Shown: positions 1 to 6,277, counted from the first letter of the stretch. The stretch is 10,050 nt of DNA from an uncultured Eubacterium sp. (GCA_910577215.1 CAJTMQ010000058.1:1-10050), one strand, 5' to 3'. The notes: generated from the sequence alone by a model not told the origin. Program-made: numbers and translations.

Positions 1-49
1 ATATTTTAGAAATTGTTTAATTAAATTTTACAGTAAATTAAAATTTATC

Positions 50-77
50 TTGACAAATTCAAATTATAGGATATAAT
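50..77 (+). promoter_or_regulatory. sigma-A-type promoter of the tRNA-Gln gene
   Basis: A perfect -35 box TTGACA (50-55) and a perfect -10 box TATAAT (72-77) are separated by 16 nt. The -10 box lies 36 nt before the first base of the tRNA, which suits a short 5' leader removed by RNase P. Both hexamers match the vegetative consensus, as expected for a stable RNA gene. Confidence 0.9.
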
Positions 78-113
78 AGTAAACGCACAATGAAGTGTGC
101 ACAAATTATATAT

Positions 114-187
114 AGAGGTATAGTGTAACGGTAACACTCCGGACTCTGACTCCGTCATTTAAGGTTCGAATCCTTATACCTCTGCCA
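114..187 (+). tRNA. tRNA-Gln, anticodon CTG
   Basis: A full cloverleaf can be folded by eye. The acceptor stem is AGAGGTA (114-120) with TACCTCT (177-183), followed by discriminator G184 and an encoded CCA (185-187). The D stem is GTGT/ACAC and the T arm is TAAGG-TTCGAAT-CCTTA. The anticodon loop is CTCTGAC, so the anticodon is CTG, which reads CAG glutamine codons. The anticodon stem has four good pairs and a C-U mismatch at its outermost position. Its 3' end faces the integrase module that starts about 280 nt downstream. tRNA 3' ends are common attachment sites for tyrosine integrases, so this gene is a candidate att site, but that role is inferred only from position. Confidence 0.97.
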
Positions 188-188
188 C

Positions 189-222
189 AGGCTTGGAATT
201 TAGATGTTCCAAGCCTTTTTTC
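189..222 (+). terminator. Rho-independent terminator of tRNA-Gln
   Basis: A perfect 10-bp stem, AGGCTTGGAA (189-198) with TTCCAAGCCT (207-216), encloses an 8-nt loop and runs into a T tract (216-222). It starts 2 nt after the CCA end, so the tRNA is a single-gene transcript. Confidence 0.92.
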
Positions 223-311
223 TTTGCAAAATTGCCGTGAATAGTCTAAAACAGCCTTAAATCTGCGATGATTTTTAAAGATATTGATGTTTGGATTTTT
301 CTATGAGATTT

Positions 312-405
312 TTTGTGAGACTTTCAGAGACCTAAAATATGCCTCATTTTAAAAAGCGAATTAGGGAGATTATGGGCGAAATGGTAAGAGACATTTGCGA
401 GACTT
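312..405 (+). repeat. GAGAC direct repeats between tRNA and integrase, candidate integrase arm sites
   Basis: Four same-strand copies of GAGAC occur at 317-321, 327-331, 388-392 and 399-403. They form two pairs spaced 10 and 11 nt start to start, about one helical turn. Two copies sit in a longer match, TTTGYGAGACTT at 312-323 and 394-405, which differs at one base. The surrounding 223-422 stretch shows no gene. Repeated short sites flanking the crossover region are typical of arm-type binding sites for the N-terminal domain of tyrosine integrases. The pattern is seen; the function is inferred. Confidence 0.4.
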
Positions 406-410
406 CTTTT

Positions 411-459
411 GCAAATAAAAATAGAGGGTGCAGGCAACTTTTAATTGCTTGCACCCTCT
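411..459 (-). terminator. Rho-independent terminator of the integrase transcript
   Basis: A 15-nt arm at 445-459 pairs with 423-437 across a 7-nt loop, with one mismatch on the minus strand (G-U on the plus strand). On the minus strand the stem is followed by ATTTTTATTT. It lies 11 nt past the integrase stop codon, so it ends the leftward transcript and separates it from the tRNA unit. Confidence 0.85.
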
Positions 460-470
460 GTTCTTAATTG

Positions 471-1628
471 TTATGCTGTTACTGTTTGATTTTGTTTGTG
501 TTCAGCATATTCTTGTAATCTCTTTCTGTTTTGTTCGAATACCTCGTCTACCATATGTGTGTAGATTTTAGCAGTTACGGATATATCTGAATGTCCCATA
601 AGTTCTTTTGCAACATTGAGCGGTACGCCTGCGGCTTGGCAATCTGTACAGAAAGTGTGGCGGAGCAGATATGGTTCAAGGTCAGGTGCAAGCGTTGATT
701 TCGTAATCTGATTTCTGTAAACTGTTGCACCATTAGCAATGTCCATTTCTCTGCAAAAATTGTGCCAAGCATGATAAAATGCGTTTTCATCAAGTGGGAG
801 TTTGTGATTTTTAAATCTTACAAATACCCACTTATTGTTCTGCCCTTTTAACTTATGTTCAATAAGTGATGATTTCAACTGTGGTGGTATAGGTAACTTT
901 CGACCTGTACCTGCCGCAGTTTTTGATTTTGTTACGGTTAACAAATCGTTAGTGAAATCAATATCTGCCCATTTTAAATTTCTTACCTCTATCGGTCTGA
1001 GTCCGCAGTAGAGCATTGTTAGTACCATTGTTCCTGCGTAATGAGTTTCTGCTGTTTTGAGTATCATCGCTCGTTCTTCGTCTGTAATAGGTCGTCTGCT
1101 GCCTTGTGTTACCTGTGGTAAGATAATATCTTCTGCCGGATTATCAGGAATTAATTTTTGTTTCTTTGCCTTTCTCATTATCCTACGCAAGGTCATTCTT
1201 AGTTTTGATACCATTGCTTTACTTTTGCCGACATATTGGTTCAGAAATCTTTGACAGTCATCTTCGTGTATGTCGCACAACTTGTACGATTTAAAGTAAG
1301 GTATTATGTGAGTATACACATAATTCTTGTAGTTATCTTTATTAACCTGACTGCAATCTGCATTCTTCACATTCAGTTCGTACCAGTTGTCAGCAAAATC
1401 TTTGAACAACATATCGGGGAATACACCTTTATGCTTTTCTGTTTCTTTCTGAATGTAGTAATCACGGATTTTATCATCCATAATCCTTCTGCATTCTTTT
1501 TCTGATTTTTTGGAACGAGCAGTGAGCACATCGTATTCACCTTGCTTGTTCTTAATTCTTTTCGTCATGCGATAACAGATGAAATTTCCGTTCTTATCGT
1601 ATAGTTCATACATAAATTTAACTTCCAT
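471..1628 (-). CDS. int: tyrosine recombinase/integrase of an integrative element
   Basis: A 385-residue phage/ICE-type integrase of normal length for the family. It catalyses site-specific integration and excision between att sites. A basic N-terminal arm-binding region (about 1-65) is followed by a core-binding SAM-like domain (about 72-160) and the catalytic domain (about 178-370). Catalytic residues visible are R211 in GLRPIEV, a lysine in TKSKT (234 or 236), R323 and H324 in LLRHTFC, H346 in LMGHSD and the nucleophile Y356 in KIYTH. The first position of the HxxR box is Y320 rather than histidine, a substitution tolerated in many clostridial relatives. No Shine-Dalgarno precedes the first ATG; an internal ATG at residue 6 (1613) has GGAAG 8 nt upstream and may be the true start. 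It is last in a minus-strand group with the excisionase-like gene and reads toward the tRNA. Confidence 0.93.
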   Translation of the reverse strand: MEVKFMYELYDKNGNFICYRMTKRIKNKQGEYDVLTARSKKSEKECRRIMDDKIRDYYIQKETEKHKGVFPDMLFKDFADNWYELNVKNADCSQVNKDNYKNYVYTHIIPYFKSYKLCDIHEDDCQRFLNQYVGKSKAMVSKLRMTLRRIMRKAKKQKLIPDNPAEDIILPQVTQGSRRPITDEERAMILKTAETHYAGTMVLTMLYCGLRPIEVRNLKWADIDFTNDLLTVTKSKTAAGTGRKLPIPPQLKSSLIEHKLKGQNNKWVFVRFKNHKLPLDENAFYHAWHNFCREMDIANGATVYRNQITKSTLAPDLEPYLLRHTFCTDCQAAGVPLNVAKELMGHSDISVTAKIYTHMVDEVFEQNRKRLQEYAEHKQNQTVTA

Positions 1629-1642
1629 ATTTTTATTTGTTG

Positions 1643-1685
1643 CTCTGTGGCAGTGACAACATTACCACAGAGACTTGTACAAGTC
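1643..1685. repeat. inverted repeat and perfect palindrome in the leader of int
   Basis: An 8-bp inverted repeat, CTCTGTGG (1643-1650) with CCACAGAG (1665-1672), has a 14-nt loop. It abuts a 14-bp perfect palindrome, GACTTGTACAAGTC (1672-1685), sharing one base. Both lie in the 78-nt gap between the excisionase-like gene and int, with the hairpin 14 nt upstream of the first int ATG. There is no T tract on either strand, so this is not a simple terminator. A protein-binding operator or an RNA structure limiting integrase translation are possible roles; neither is shown. Confidence 0.5.
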
Positions 1686-1706
1686 CAGCTAATATAGAGA
1701 TTTTCT

Positions 1707-1925
1707 TTATTTATTTTGATTATACATAAATTCAAGTACATCAATGATAAAGTAACGCCTGACTCTACCAAAAGTTGCAGGCTCAAGGTTACTGCAAATC
1801 TCTCTTGTAGTGTCTTTGCATACACCAAGTATTTTAGAAATTTCACTGGCACTGAAAAGATATTGACCTTCCTGTGATGAAATATAGTTTGCCATTGATT
1901 TTAATTCTGCTTTTGTTTTCTTCAT
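1707..1925 (-). CDS. excisionase-like small helix-turn-helix protein
   Basis: A 72-residue basic protein. Residues about 21-46 (QYLFSASEISKILGVCKDTT and following) form a MerR/excisionase-type helix-turn-helix, followed by GRVRRYFIIDVLEFM (53-67), which resembles the wing and C-terminal helix of Xis-type factors. Such proteins bend DNA at the att site and push the integrase toward excision. A strong ribosome binding site, AAGGAGG (1930-1936), lies 4 nt before the ATG and overlaps the stop codon of the upstream gene, so the two are probably translationally coupled. Size, order (directly upstream of int) and strand all fit an excisionase. A transcriptional regulator of the element is the main alternative. 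Confidence 0.72.
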   Translation of the reverse strand: MKKTKAELKSMANYISSQEGQYLFSASEISKILGVCKDTTREICSNLEPATFGRVRRYFIIDVLEFMYNQNK

Positions 1926-1934
1926 TTTTCCTCC

Positions 1935-2318
1935 TTACATAGACCAACCAAAGCCTTGATGTTGATCTTGATTATTGTATTCATTTCTGCAATGAGCAAG
2001 CTGTGCTTTTGTAATTTTCAATCCATGAGCTCTCATTTTCTCAATGATTTTATCCATTTCAATATCTTCAATTCCACCATCATAGTAATCTTCGTTCGGC
2101 GCAATTGTTGGTAAATTTGAAAGCATTTCAAAAATATTTTCTGTCAATCCGTCCGTACAATTACCTGTTTCAGGAGTTTGATATGCTAATATGTTCTCTG
2201 CAAGAATTGAATTGCAGCCGCCTAAATCAAAATACATTTCAAGATTTTTCTTCAGTAACCTCTCGTCAAACAATTTCGCATCACGACAACGATGACCTTC
2301 ACTATCAGTGTAGGTCAT
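1935..2318 (-). CDS. hypothetical protein of the integration module
   Basis: A 127-residue acidic protein that I do not recognise. It is predicted soluble, with no signal peptide or membrane segment, and has four cysteines (11, 35, 54, 110) without a clear metal-binding spacing. An acidic stretch (76-90, EDYYDGGIEDIEMDK) precedes a helical, lysine-rich C-terminal part. Its stop codon overlaps the ribosome binding site of the excisionase-like gene, so it is co-transcribed with that gene and int. There is no Shine-Dalgarno before the ATG, and an in-frame stop lies two codons upstream, so it may be translated from a near-leaderless message or be the surviving 3' part of a longer gene cut at this junction. 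The reading frame looks real because of the coupling; the exact start is uncertain. Confidence 0.55.
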   Translation of the reverse strand: MTYTDSEGHRCRDAKLFDERLLKKNLEMYFDLGGCNSILAENILAYQTPETGNCTDGLTENIFEMLSNLPTIAPNEDYYDGGIEDIEMDKIIEKMRAHGLKITKAQLAHCRNEYNNQDQHQGFGWSM

Positions 2319-2337
2319 ATATCATTATTTTATATAG

Positions 2338-2343
2338 TATAAT
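2338..2343 (+). promoter_or_regulatory. possible -10 element for fluC
   Basis: A perfect TATAAT hexamer lies 32 nt before the preferred fluC start. No good -35 box is seen 16-18 nt upstream. On the minus strand, TATACT (2336-2341) overlaps it and could serve the leftward gene group, so the 57-nt gap between the two divergent genes may hold overlapping promoters. The call rests on hexamers only, in a very AT-rich gap. Confidence 0.3.
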
Positions 2344-2375
2344 ATTAGTTGGAATTTTGTGTTGGGGTTGAAAAA

Positions 2376-2741
2376 ATGTTAAATTGCTTGTTAGTGGGTT
2401 TGGGTGGATTTATTGGTGCTGTATTAAGATATTTGATAAGCTTGATACCGATTAAGAATCCTGAATCATTTCCGATTAATACTTTTATTATAAATATTAT
2501 TGGTGCATTTGCTATTGGATGTATAGCTTTTGCTGTATCAAAAAATGAGAATATTGATCCTAAATTATTACTCTGTTTAAGAGTTGGAATATGTGGTGGT
2601 TTTACAACCTTTTCTACATTCTCTCTTGAAACAGCAGAACTTATAAAAGGCGGTTCAGTTTTGACTGCTGTCATTTATGTTATCTTCAGTATTGTAGTTG
2701 GAGTTTTAGCAGTAATGCTGCCACAGTTAGGGCTGAAATAA
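2376..2741 (+). CDS. fluC: fluoride ion channel FluC/CrcB
   Basis: A 121-residue, four-helix membrane protein of normal length for the family. Fluc channels are dual-topology dimers that let toxic fluoride leave the cytoplasm. Hallmarks seen are GGFIGAVLRY (10-19) in helix 1, INTFIINIIGAF (34-45) with the conserved helix-2 Asn at 40, and R69 followed by GGFTTFSTFSLE (74-85), which carries the phenylalanine box and the central sodium-site segment. A TTG at 2349 would add nine residues, but the ATG at 2376 is preferred: it gives the family's usual N-terminus and has a weak GGGG ribosome binding site about 8 nt upstream. The gene stands alone between the integration module and the phosphate operon, divergent from the first and terminated before the second. 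No fluoride riboswitch is recognisable upstream. Many Firmicutes have a tandem pair; here there is one copy. Confidence 0.93.
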   Translation: MLNCLLVGLGGFIGAVLRYLISLIPIKNPESFPINTFIINIIGAFAIGCIAFAVSKNENIDPKLLLCLRVGICGGFTTFSTFSLETAELIKGGSVLTAVIYVIFSIVVGVLAVMLPQLGLK

Positions 2742-2785
2742 TTGTTCTTAGTATTGTTTATTGTTCGTCACCAAAATTTGAGGTG

Positions 2786-2821
2786 GGGGTACTGTATATT
2801 TTGCAGTACCCCTGCTTTTTT
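2786..2821 (+). terminator. Rho-independent terminator after fluC
   Basis: A perfect 9-bp stem, GGGGTACTG (2786-2794) with CAGTACCCC (2804-2812), has a 9-nt loop and is followed by TGC and six T residues (2816-2821). It lies 45 nt past the fluC stop and insulates the pst promoter from upstream transcription. Confidence 0.93.
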
Positions 2822-2830
2822 ATTGCAGTG

Positions 2831-2870
2831 TTAACACAGGCTTAACATACCTTTGCTTTCACAATTAACA
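2831..2870 (+). promoter_or_regulatory. candidate Pho box (PhoP binding repeats) upstream of pstS
   Basis: Three exact TTAACA hexamers lie on the same strand at 2831-2836, 2842-2847 and 2865-2870. The first two are 11 nt apart start to start; the third is 23 nt further, close to two turns, with a degenerate TTCACA (2858-2863) between. In Bacillus, PhoP binds direct repeats of TT(A/T/C)A(C/T)A at about 11-nt spacing, so this matches the known site. The likely regulator is the PhoP-type protein encoded downstream in the same block. Confidence 0.75.
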
Positions 2871-2886
2871 TACAAAGAATTATACT
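2858..2886 (+). promoter_or_regulatory. promoter of the pst-pho operon
   Basis: A -35 box TTCACA (2858-2863, one mismatch to consensus) and a -10 box TATACT (2881-2886, one mismatch) are separated by exactly 17 nt. Transcription would begin near 2893, leaving a leader of about 35 nt before pstS. The last TTAACA repeat falls inside the spacer, so PhoP binding would overlap the polymerase site. Confidence 0.7.
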
Positions 2887-2927
2887 CTAAGTGTACTGAG
2901 GTACAGAAAATTATGGAGGATAATATT

Positions 2928-3761
2928 ATGAAAAAAACAATTATCGCAGTAATCGGAGTATTGGTAAGTATGTGTTTGATTATCGGAATTTTTGCAGGAT
3001 GTAATGCTGCAAAAGATAGCAAAGAAACAGCACAAACGGTATCAACAGACGGCTCAACATCTATGGAAAAGGTAATCGGCTATCTCAGTGAATCCTATAT
3101 GGCAGACAATAAGAATGTTACGGTTACCTACAATCCGACCGGTTCGGGTGCAGGCATTCAGGCAGTTGCTGAAGGCAGATGTGATATCGGTCTTGCGAGC
3201 CGTAATCTAAAGGATGAGGAGAAAGCAAATCTCGATGAAACTGTTGTTGCGATTGACGGCATTGCTGTTATTGTAAACAAGGAAAATCCTGTTACAGATT
3301 TAACGATTGAGCAGATTGCCGCCGTTTATAAAGGCGAAATCACAAACTGGAAAGAGCTTGGCGGAGCAGATGCACCGATTGTTTTAATCGGCAGAGAAGC
3401 AGCATCAGGCACAAGAGACGGCTTTGAGTCCATAACAGGTACAGAAGATTTGTGCAAATATTCTCAGGAATTAACCTCAACAGGTGATGTTGTGCAGACA
3501 GTTTCATCAAACCCGAATGCTATCGGTTATGCATCCCTTGCATCGGTAGGCGATACAGTAAAAGCAATCAGGGTTGAGGGTGTAACACCAACAACCGAAA
3601 CTATTCAGAACGGAGAATACAAAATTCAGCGCAATTTTGTTTTTGTTACAAGAGCAAATGAAAAATTAAGCGAATCCGCACAGGCTTTCTTTGATTTTGC
3701 AGTAAACGGTCAGGCAGATGATTTGATTGTTAAGGCAGGAGCAGTTCCTGTAAAAAGATAA
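2928..3761 (+). CDS. pstS: phosphate ABC transporter substrate-binding lipoprotein PstS
   Basis: A 277-residue periplasmic-binding-type protein that captures inorganic phosphate at the outer face of the membrane and hands it to PstC/PstA. Residues 1-24 are a signal peptide ending in a lipobox IFAGC, with C25 as the lipid-anchored residue, as usual in Gram-positives. Phosphate-contact motifs typical of PstS are visible: DGSTSM (41-46), NPTGSGAGIQAV (69-80), IGLASRNL (87-94) and REAASGTRDGF (156-166). The start is the ATG at 2928, with GGAGGA (2915-2920) 7 nt upstream; a TTG at 2853 would place the promoter inside the gene and is rejected. It is first in the operon behind the Pho box, so it should be strongly induced on phosphate limitation. 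The protein is on the short side but complete, with no missing block. Confidence 0.96.
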   Translation: MKKTIIAVIGVLVSMCLIIGIFAGCNAAKDSKETAQTVSTDGSTSMEKVIGYLSESYMADNKNVTVTYNPTGSGAGIQAVAEGRCDIGLASRNLKDEEKANLDETVVAIDGIAVIVNKENPVTDLTIEQIAAVYKGEITNWKELGGADAPIVLIGREAASGTRDGFESITGTEDLCKYSQELTSTGDVVQTVSSNPNAIGYASLASVGDTVKAIRVEGVTPTTETIQNGEYKIQRNFVFVTRANEKLSESAQAFFDFAVNGQADDLIVKAGAVPVKR

Positions 3762-3770
3762 GGTATTGTA

Positions 3771-4646
3771 ATGAAAAATATAAAAAACACAGTAAATGCA
3801 ATTGAAAAAACAGTTAAGTGTGTATTCACTGTATGCGGTTTTATTGTTATCGGATTTGTAGTGCTGATAACAGTGTTTCTCATTATTAACGGCTTGCCTG
3901 CTATAAAAGAAATAGGTTTTGCAGATTTCTTTTTCAACACAAAATGGGCGTCCACTGCAGAGCCTGCATCATACGGAATACTGCCGTTTATAATGACCTC
4001 GGTTTACGGAACATTAGGTGCAGTGATTATAGGTGTACCGATAGGCATACTGTGTGCAGTATTTATTTCAAAAACAGCACCGCCGAAAATCGCAAAGACA
4101 GTCAGCAGTGCAGTGGATTTATTGTCAGGTATACCGTCTGTTGTTTATGGACTTCTTGGTATGATTATCATTGTACCTTTAGTCAGAAAAGCGTTTAATA
4201 TACCCGACGGAGCAACTTTGTTTTCGGCAATTCTTGTGCTTGCCGTTATGATTCTGCCGTCTGTTATTTCTGTATCGGTAACAGCAATATGTGCCGTGCC
4301 GAAGGAATATGAAGAGGCGTCTCTGGCACTTGGCGCAGCTAAGACAGAAACGGTTTTCAAGGTTACGCTTCCTGCGGCTAAAAGCGGAATTGTTACAGCC
4401 GTTGTTCTCGGAATCGGCAGAGCAATCGGTGAGGCAATGGCAGTTATGATGGTGGCAGGCAATGTGGCAAATATGCCGAGTCTGTTCAAAAGCGTACGCT
4501 TTCTTACAACGGCGGTGGCAAGCGAAATGTCTTATTCATCAGGCTTGCAAAGGCAGGCATTGTTTTCTATCGCACTAATCTTGTTTATCTTCATAATGGC
4601 AATAAACATTATTCTTAATCTAACTGTAAAAAGAAATAAGGAGTAA
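3771..4646 (+). CDS. pstC: phosphate ABC transporter permease PstC
   Basis: A 291-residue permease, one of the two membrane subunits that form the phosphate channel with PstA. About six membrane segments are visible (roughly 18-40, 72-99, 115-138, 152-175, 205-228 and 262-285). The cytoplasmic EAA loop that docks onto the ATPase is EYEEASLALGAAKTE (179-193), followed by VTLPAAKSGI. The segments DLLSGIPSVVYGLLG (116-130) and IGRAIGEAMAV (215-225) are typical of PstC/PstA. It begins 9 nt after the pstS stop, with a short AAGG ribosome binding site overlapping that stop. PstC is assigned over PstA from its position straight after pstS and the large loop between helices 1 and 2 (about 41-70), which is characteristic of PstC. 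Confidence 0.95.
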   Translation: MKNIKNTVNAIEKTVKCVFTVCGFIVIGFVVLITVFLIINGLPAIKEIGFADFFFNTKWASTAEPASYGILPFIMTSVYGTLGAVIIGVPIGILCAVFISKTAPPKIAKTVSSAVDLLSGIPSVVYGLLGMIIIVPLVRKAFNIPDGATLFSAILVLAVMILPSVISVSVTAICAVPKEYEEASLALGAAKTETVFKVTLPAAKSGIVTAVVLGIGRAIGEAMAVMMVAGNVANMPSLFKSVRFLTTAVASEMSYSSGLQRQALFSIALILFIFIMAINIILNLTVKRNKE

Positions 4647-4651
4647 GCAGA

Positions 4652-5518
4652 ATGAATGATAAAATATCTAAAAAAAGAAAAGCTAAGATTACTCTGCTGA
4701 ATGCCTTTGTTTATCTTTCTACAGGCATAATTATTTTAATGCTGATTGGCATAATTGGATATGTTTTTTATAGAGGCCTGCCGAATCTTTCCTTTGACTT
4801 TTTAACATCAACACCAAGTTTAATTAAAGATACAGCCGGCATTTTACCGAATATTTTAAATACGGTTTACATCATTTTGATGACGCTTGTTATCGTTCTT
4901 CCGATTGGTGTTGGTGCTGCAATTTATCTGAATGAATATGCAAAGAATAAAAGGTTTGTCAGAGTCATAGAGCTTGCAACGGAAACCCTGTCAGGCATAC
5001 CGTCAATCATTTACGGCTTGGTGGGAATGCTGATATTTGTTCAGTTTTGTTCGCTAGGAACAAGCCTTATTGCAGGTGCATTAACACTTGTTATTATGAC
5101 GTTGCCTACGATTATCAGAACAACACAGGAAAGCCTGAAAACAATTCCGAACAGCTATCGTGAAGGCTCCCTTGCTCTCGGTGCAGGAAAGTGGCATATG
5201 ATTCGCACGGTTGTTCTGCCGAGTGCGGTTGACGGAATTGTAACAGGATGTATTTTATCTGTCGGCAGAATCATCGGCGAAAGTGCCGCATTATTGTTCA
5301 CAGCAGGCATGGCAAACAACTTGTTTTACATATTTGAAAGTTTTCTGCCTGAAAAAGCAGGCTCAACACTGACTGTAGCACTTTATGTTTATGCGAAAGA
5401 ACGCGGTGAATTTGATATTGCATTTGCAATAGCGGTAATCCTTATGGTGCTTACATTTATTATCAACTTATCAGCAAAACTTGCAGGAAAAGCACTCAGA
5501 AAGCGAAAGGAAAAATAA
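4652..5518 (+). CDS. pstA: phosphate ABC transporter permease PstA
   Basis: A 288-residue permease that pairs with PstC. It has a basic N-terminus (KISKKRKAK, 4-12), a first membrane segment at about 17-40, and five more at about 66-93, 113-135, 138-158, 192-217 and 253-274. The EAA loop is SYREGSLALGAGKWH (168-182) followed by VVLPSAVDGI. GIPSIIYGLVG (115-125) and VGRIIGESAALLFTAG (204-219) are family signatures. A good AAGGAG site (4638-4643) lies 8 nt before the ATG, inside the end of pstC, and the gap between the genes is 5 nt, so the two subunits are likely made in step. Its stop overlaps the pstB start by one base. Confidence 0.95.
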   Translation: MNDKISKKRKAKITLLNAFVYLSTGIIILMLIGIIGYVFYRGLPNLSFDFLTSTPSLIKDTAGILPNILNTVYIILMTLVIVLPIGVGAAIYLNEYAKNKRFVRVIELATETLSGIPSIIYGLVGMLIFVQFCSLGTSLIAGALTLVIMTLPTIIRTTQESLKTIPNSYREGSLALGAGKWHMIRTVVLPSAVDGIVTGCILSVGRIIGESAALLFTAGMANNLFYIFESFLPEKAGSTLTVALYVYAKERGEFDIAFAIAVILMVLTFIINLSAKLAGKALRKRKEK

Positions 5519-6270
5519 TGGCGAATATGATTAAAACAGAAAATCTGAATCTGTGGTATGGTGAAAATCAAGCTTTAAAAAATATAAATATAGAAATTTC
5601 CGAAAAAAAGATTACTGCACTTATCGGACCGTCAGGCTGCGGTAAATCTACCTTTTTGAAAACGCTGAATCGTATGAATGATTTGGTAGACGGATGCAGA
5701 ATTGACGGAAAAATATGGATTAACAATCAGGATATTTACAATAATATTGATGTGAATATGCTCAGAAAAAACGTAGGTATGGTATTTCAAAAACCGAATC
5801 CGTTCCCTATGAGCATTTATGACAACATTGCATACGGACCGAGAATACACGGAATCAAGTCCAAATTCAAGCTGGATGAGATTGTTGAGCGTTCCCTGAA
5901 GCAGGCGGCAATATGGGATGAATGCAAAGACCGCTTAAAAAAGAGCGCTCTCAGTATGAGCGGCGGTCAGCAGCAAAGGCTCTGTATCGCAAGAGCATTG
6001 GCAGTTGAGCCGAAAATACTCCTTATGGATGAGCCGACTTCAGCGCTTGATCCTATTTCAACATCTAAGATTGAAGATTTGGCACTCAAGCTGAAAAAGG
6101 ATTATACTATCATTATCGTTACGCACAATATGCAGCAGGCAATGAGAATTGCCGATAAAACAGCATTTTTCCTGCTCGGAGAAATGGTTGAATATAATCA
6201 TACCGATATTATTTTTAATAATCCTAAAAGTGAAAAAACAAGGGATTATATTAACGGAAGATTTGGTTGA
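5518..6270 (+). CDS. pstB: phosphate ABC transporter ATP-binding protein PstB
   Basis: A 250-residue ATPase that powers phosphate import through PstC/PstA. All nucleotide-binding motifs are intact: Walker A GPSGCGKST (37-45), Q-loop Q91 in VFQKPNPFPMSI, signature SMSGGQQQR (146-154), Walker B ILLMDEP (167-173) with its catalytic Glu, and the switch His203 in VTHNM. The segment FQKPNPFPMSIYDNIAYG is diagnostic for PstB among ABC ATPases. The ATG overlaps the pstA stop in a TAATG arrangement, with AAAGG 7 nt upstream, giving tight coupling. In many bacteria phoU follows immediately; here the next gene is the response regulator. Confidence 0.97.
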   Translation: MANMIKTENLNLWYGENQALKNINIEISEKKITALIGPSGCGKSTFLKTLNRMNDLVDGCRIDGKIWINNQDIYNNIDVNMLRKNVGMVFQKPNPFPMSIYDNIAYGPRIHGIKSKFKLDEIVERSLKQAAIWDECKDRLKKSALSMSGGQQQRLCIARALAVEPKILLMDEPTSALDPISTSKIEDLALKLKKDYTIIIVTHNMQQAMRIADKTAFFLLGEMVEYNHTDIIFNNPKSEKTRDYINGRFG

Positions 6271-6277
6271 TTTTCTA

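Noticed and set aside
339..467. A 42-codon open frame beginning ATGCCTCATTTT on the plus strand
   Set aside because: It has no ribosome binding site, no recognisable motif, and reads straight through the integrase terminator hairpin; it is most likely chance.
2349..2375. TTG start extending fluC by nine residues
   Set aside because: The ATG at 2376 gives the family's usual N-terminus and has a GGGG site upstream; the extension is not FluC-like.
2319..2375. Fluoride riboswitch upstream of fluC
   Set aside because: I cannot find the conserved riboswitch segments or its pseudoknot pairing in the 57-nt gap, which is also short for one.
2847..2856. ATACCTTTGC, nine of ten bases like the tRNA 3' end ATACCTCTGC (176-185), as a possible second att site
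   Set aside because: The match is short and lies inside the Pho box and pst promoter; a 10-mer with one mismatch is easily found by chance in this interval.
2853..2927. TTG start extending pstS by 25 residues
   Set aside because: It would put the -35 and -10 boxes within the gene and spoil the lipoprotein signal peptide; the ATG at 2928 has a strong GGAGGA site.
4145..4489. Long antisense open frames opposite pstC, phoR and other genes
   Set aside because: They are explained by codon bias of the strong sense genes; none has a ribosome binding site or a recognisable domain.
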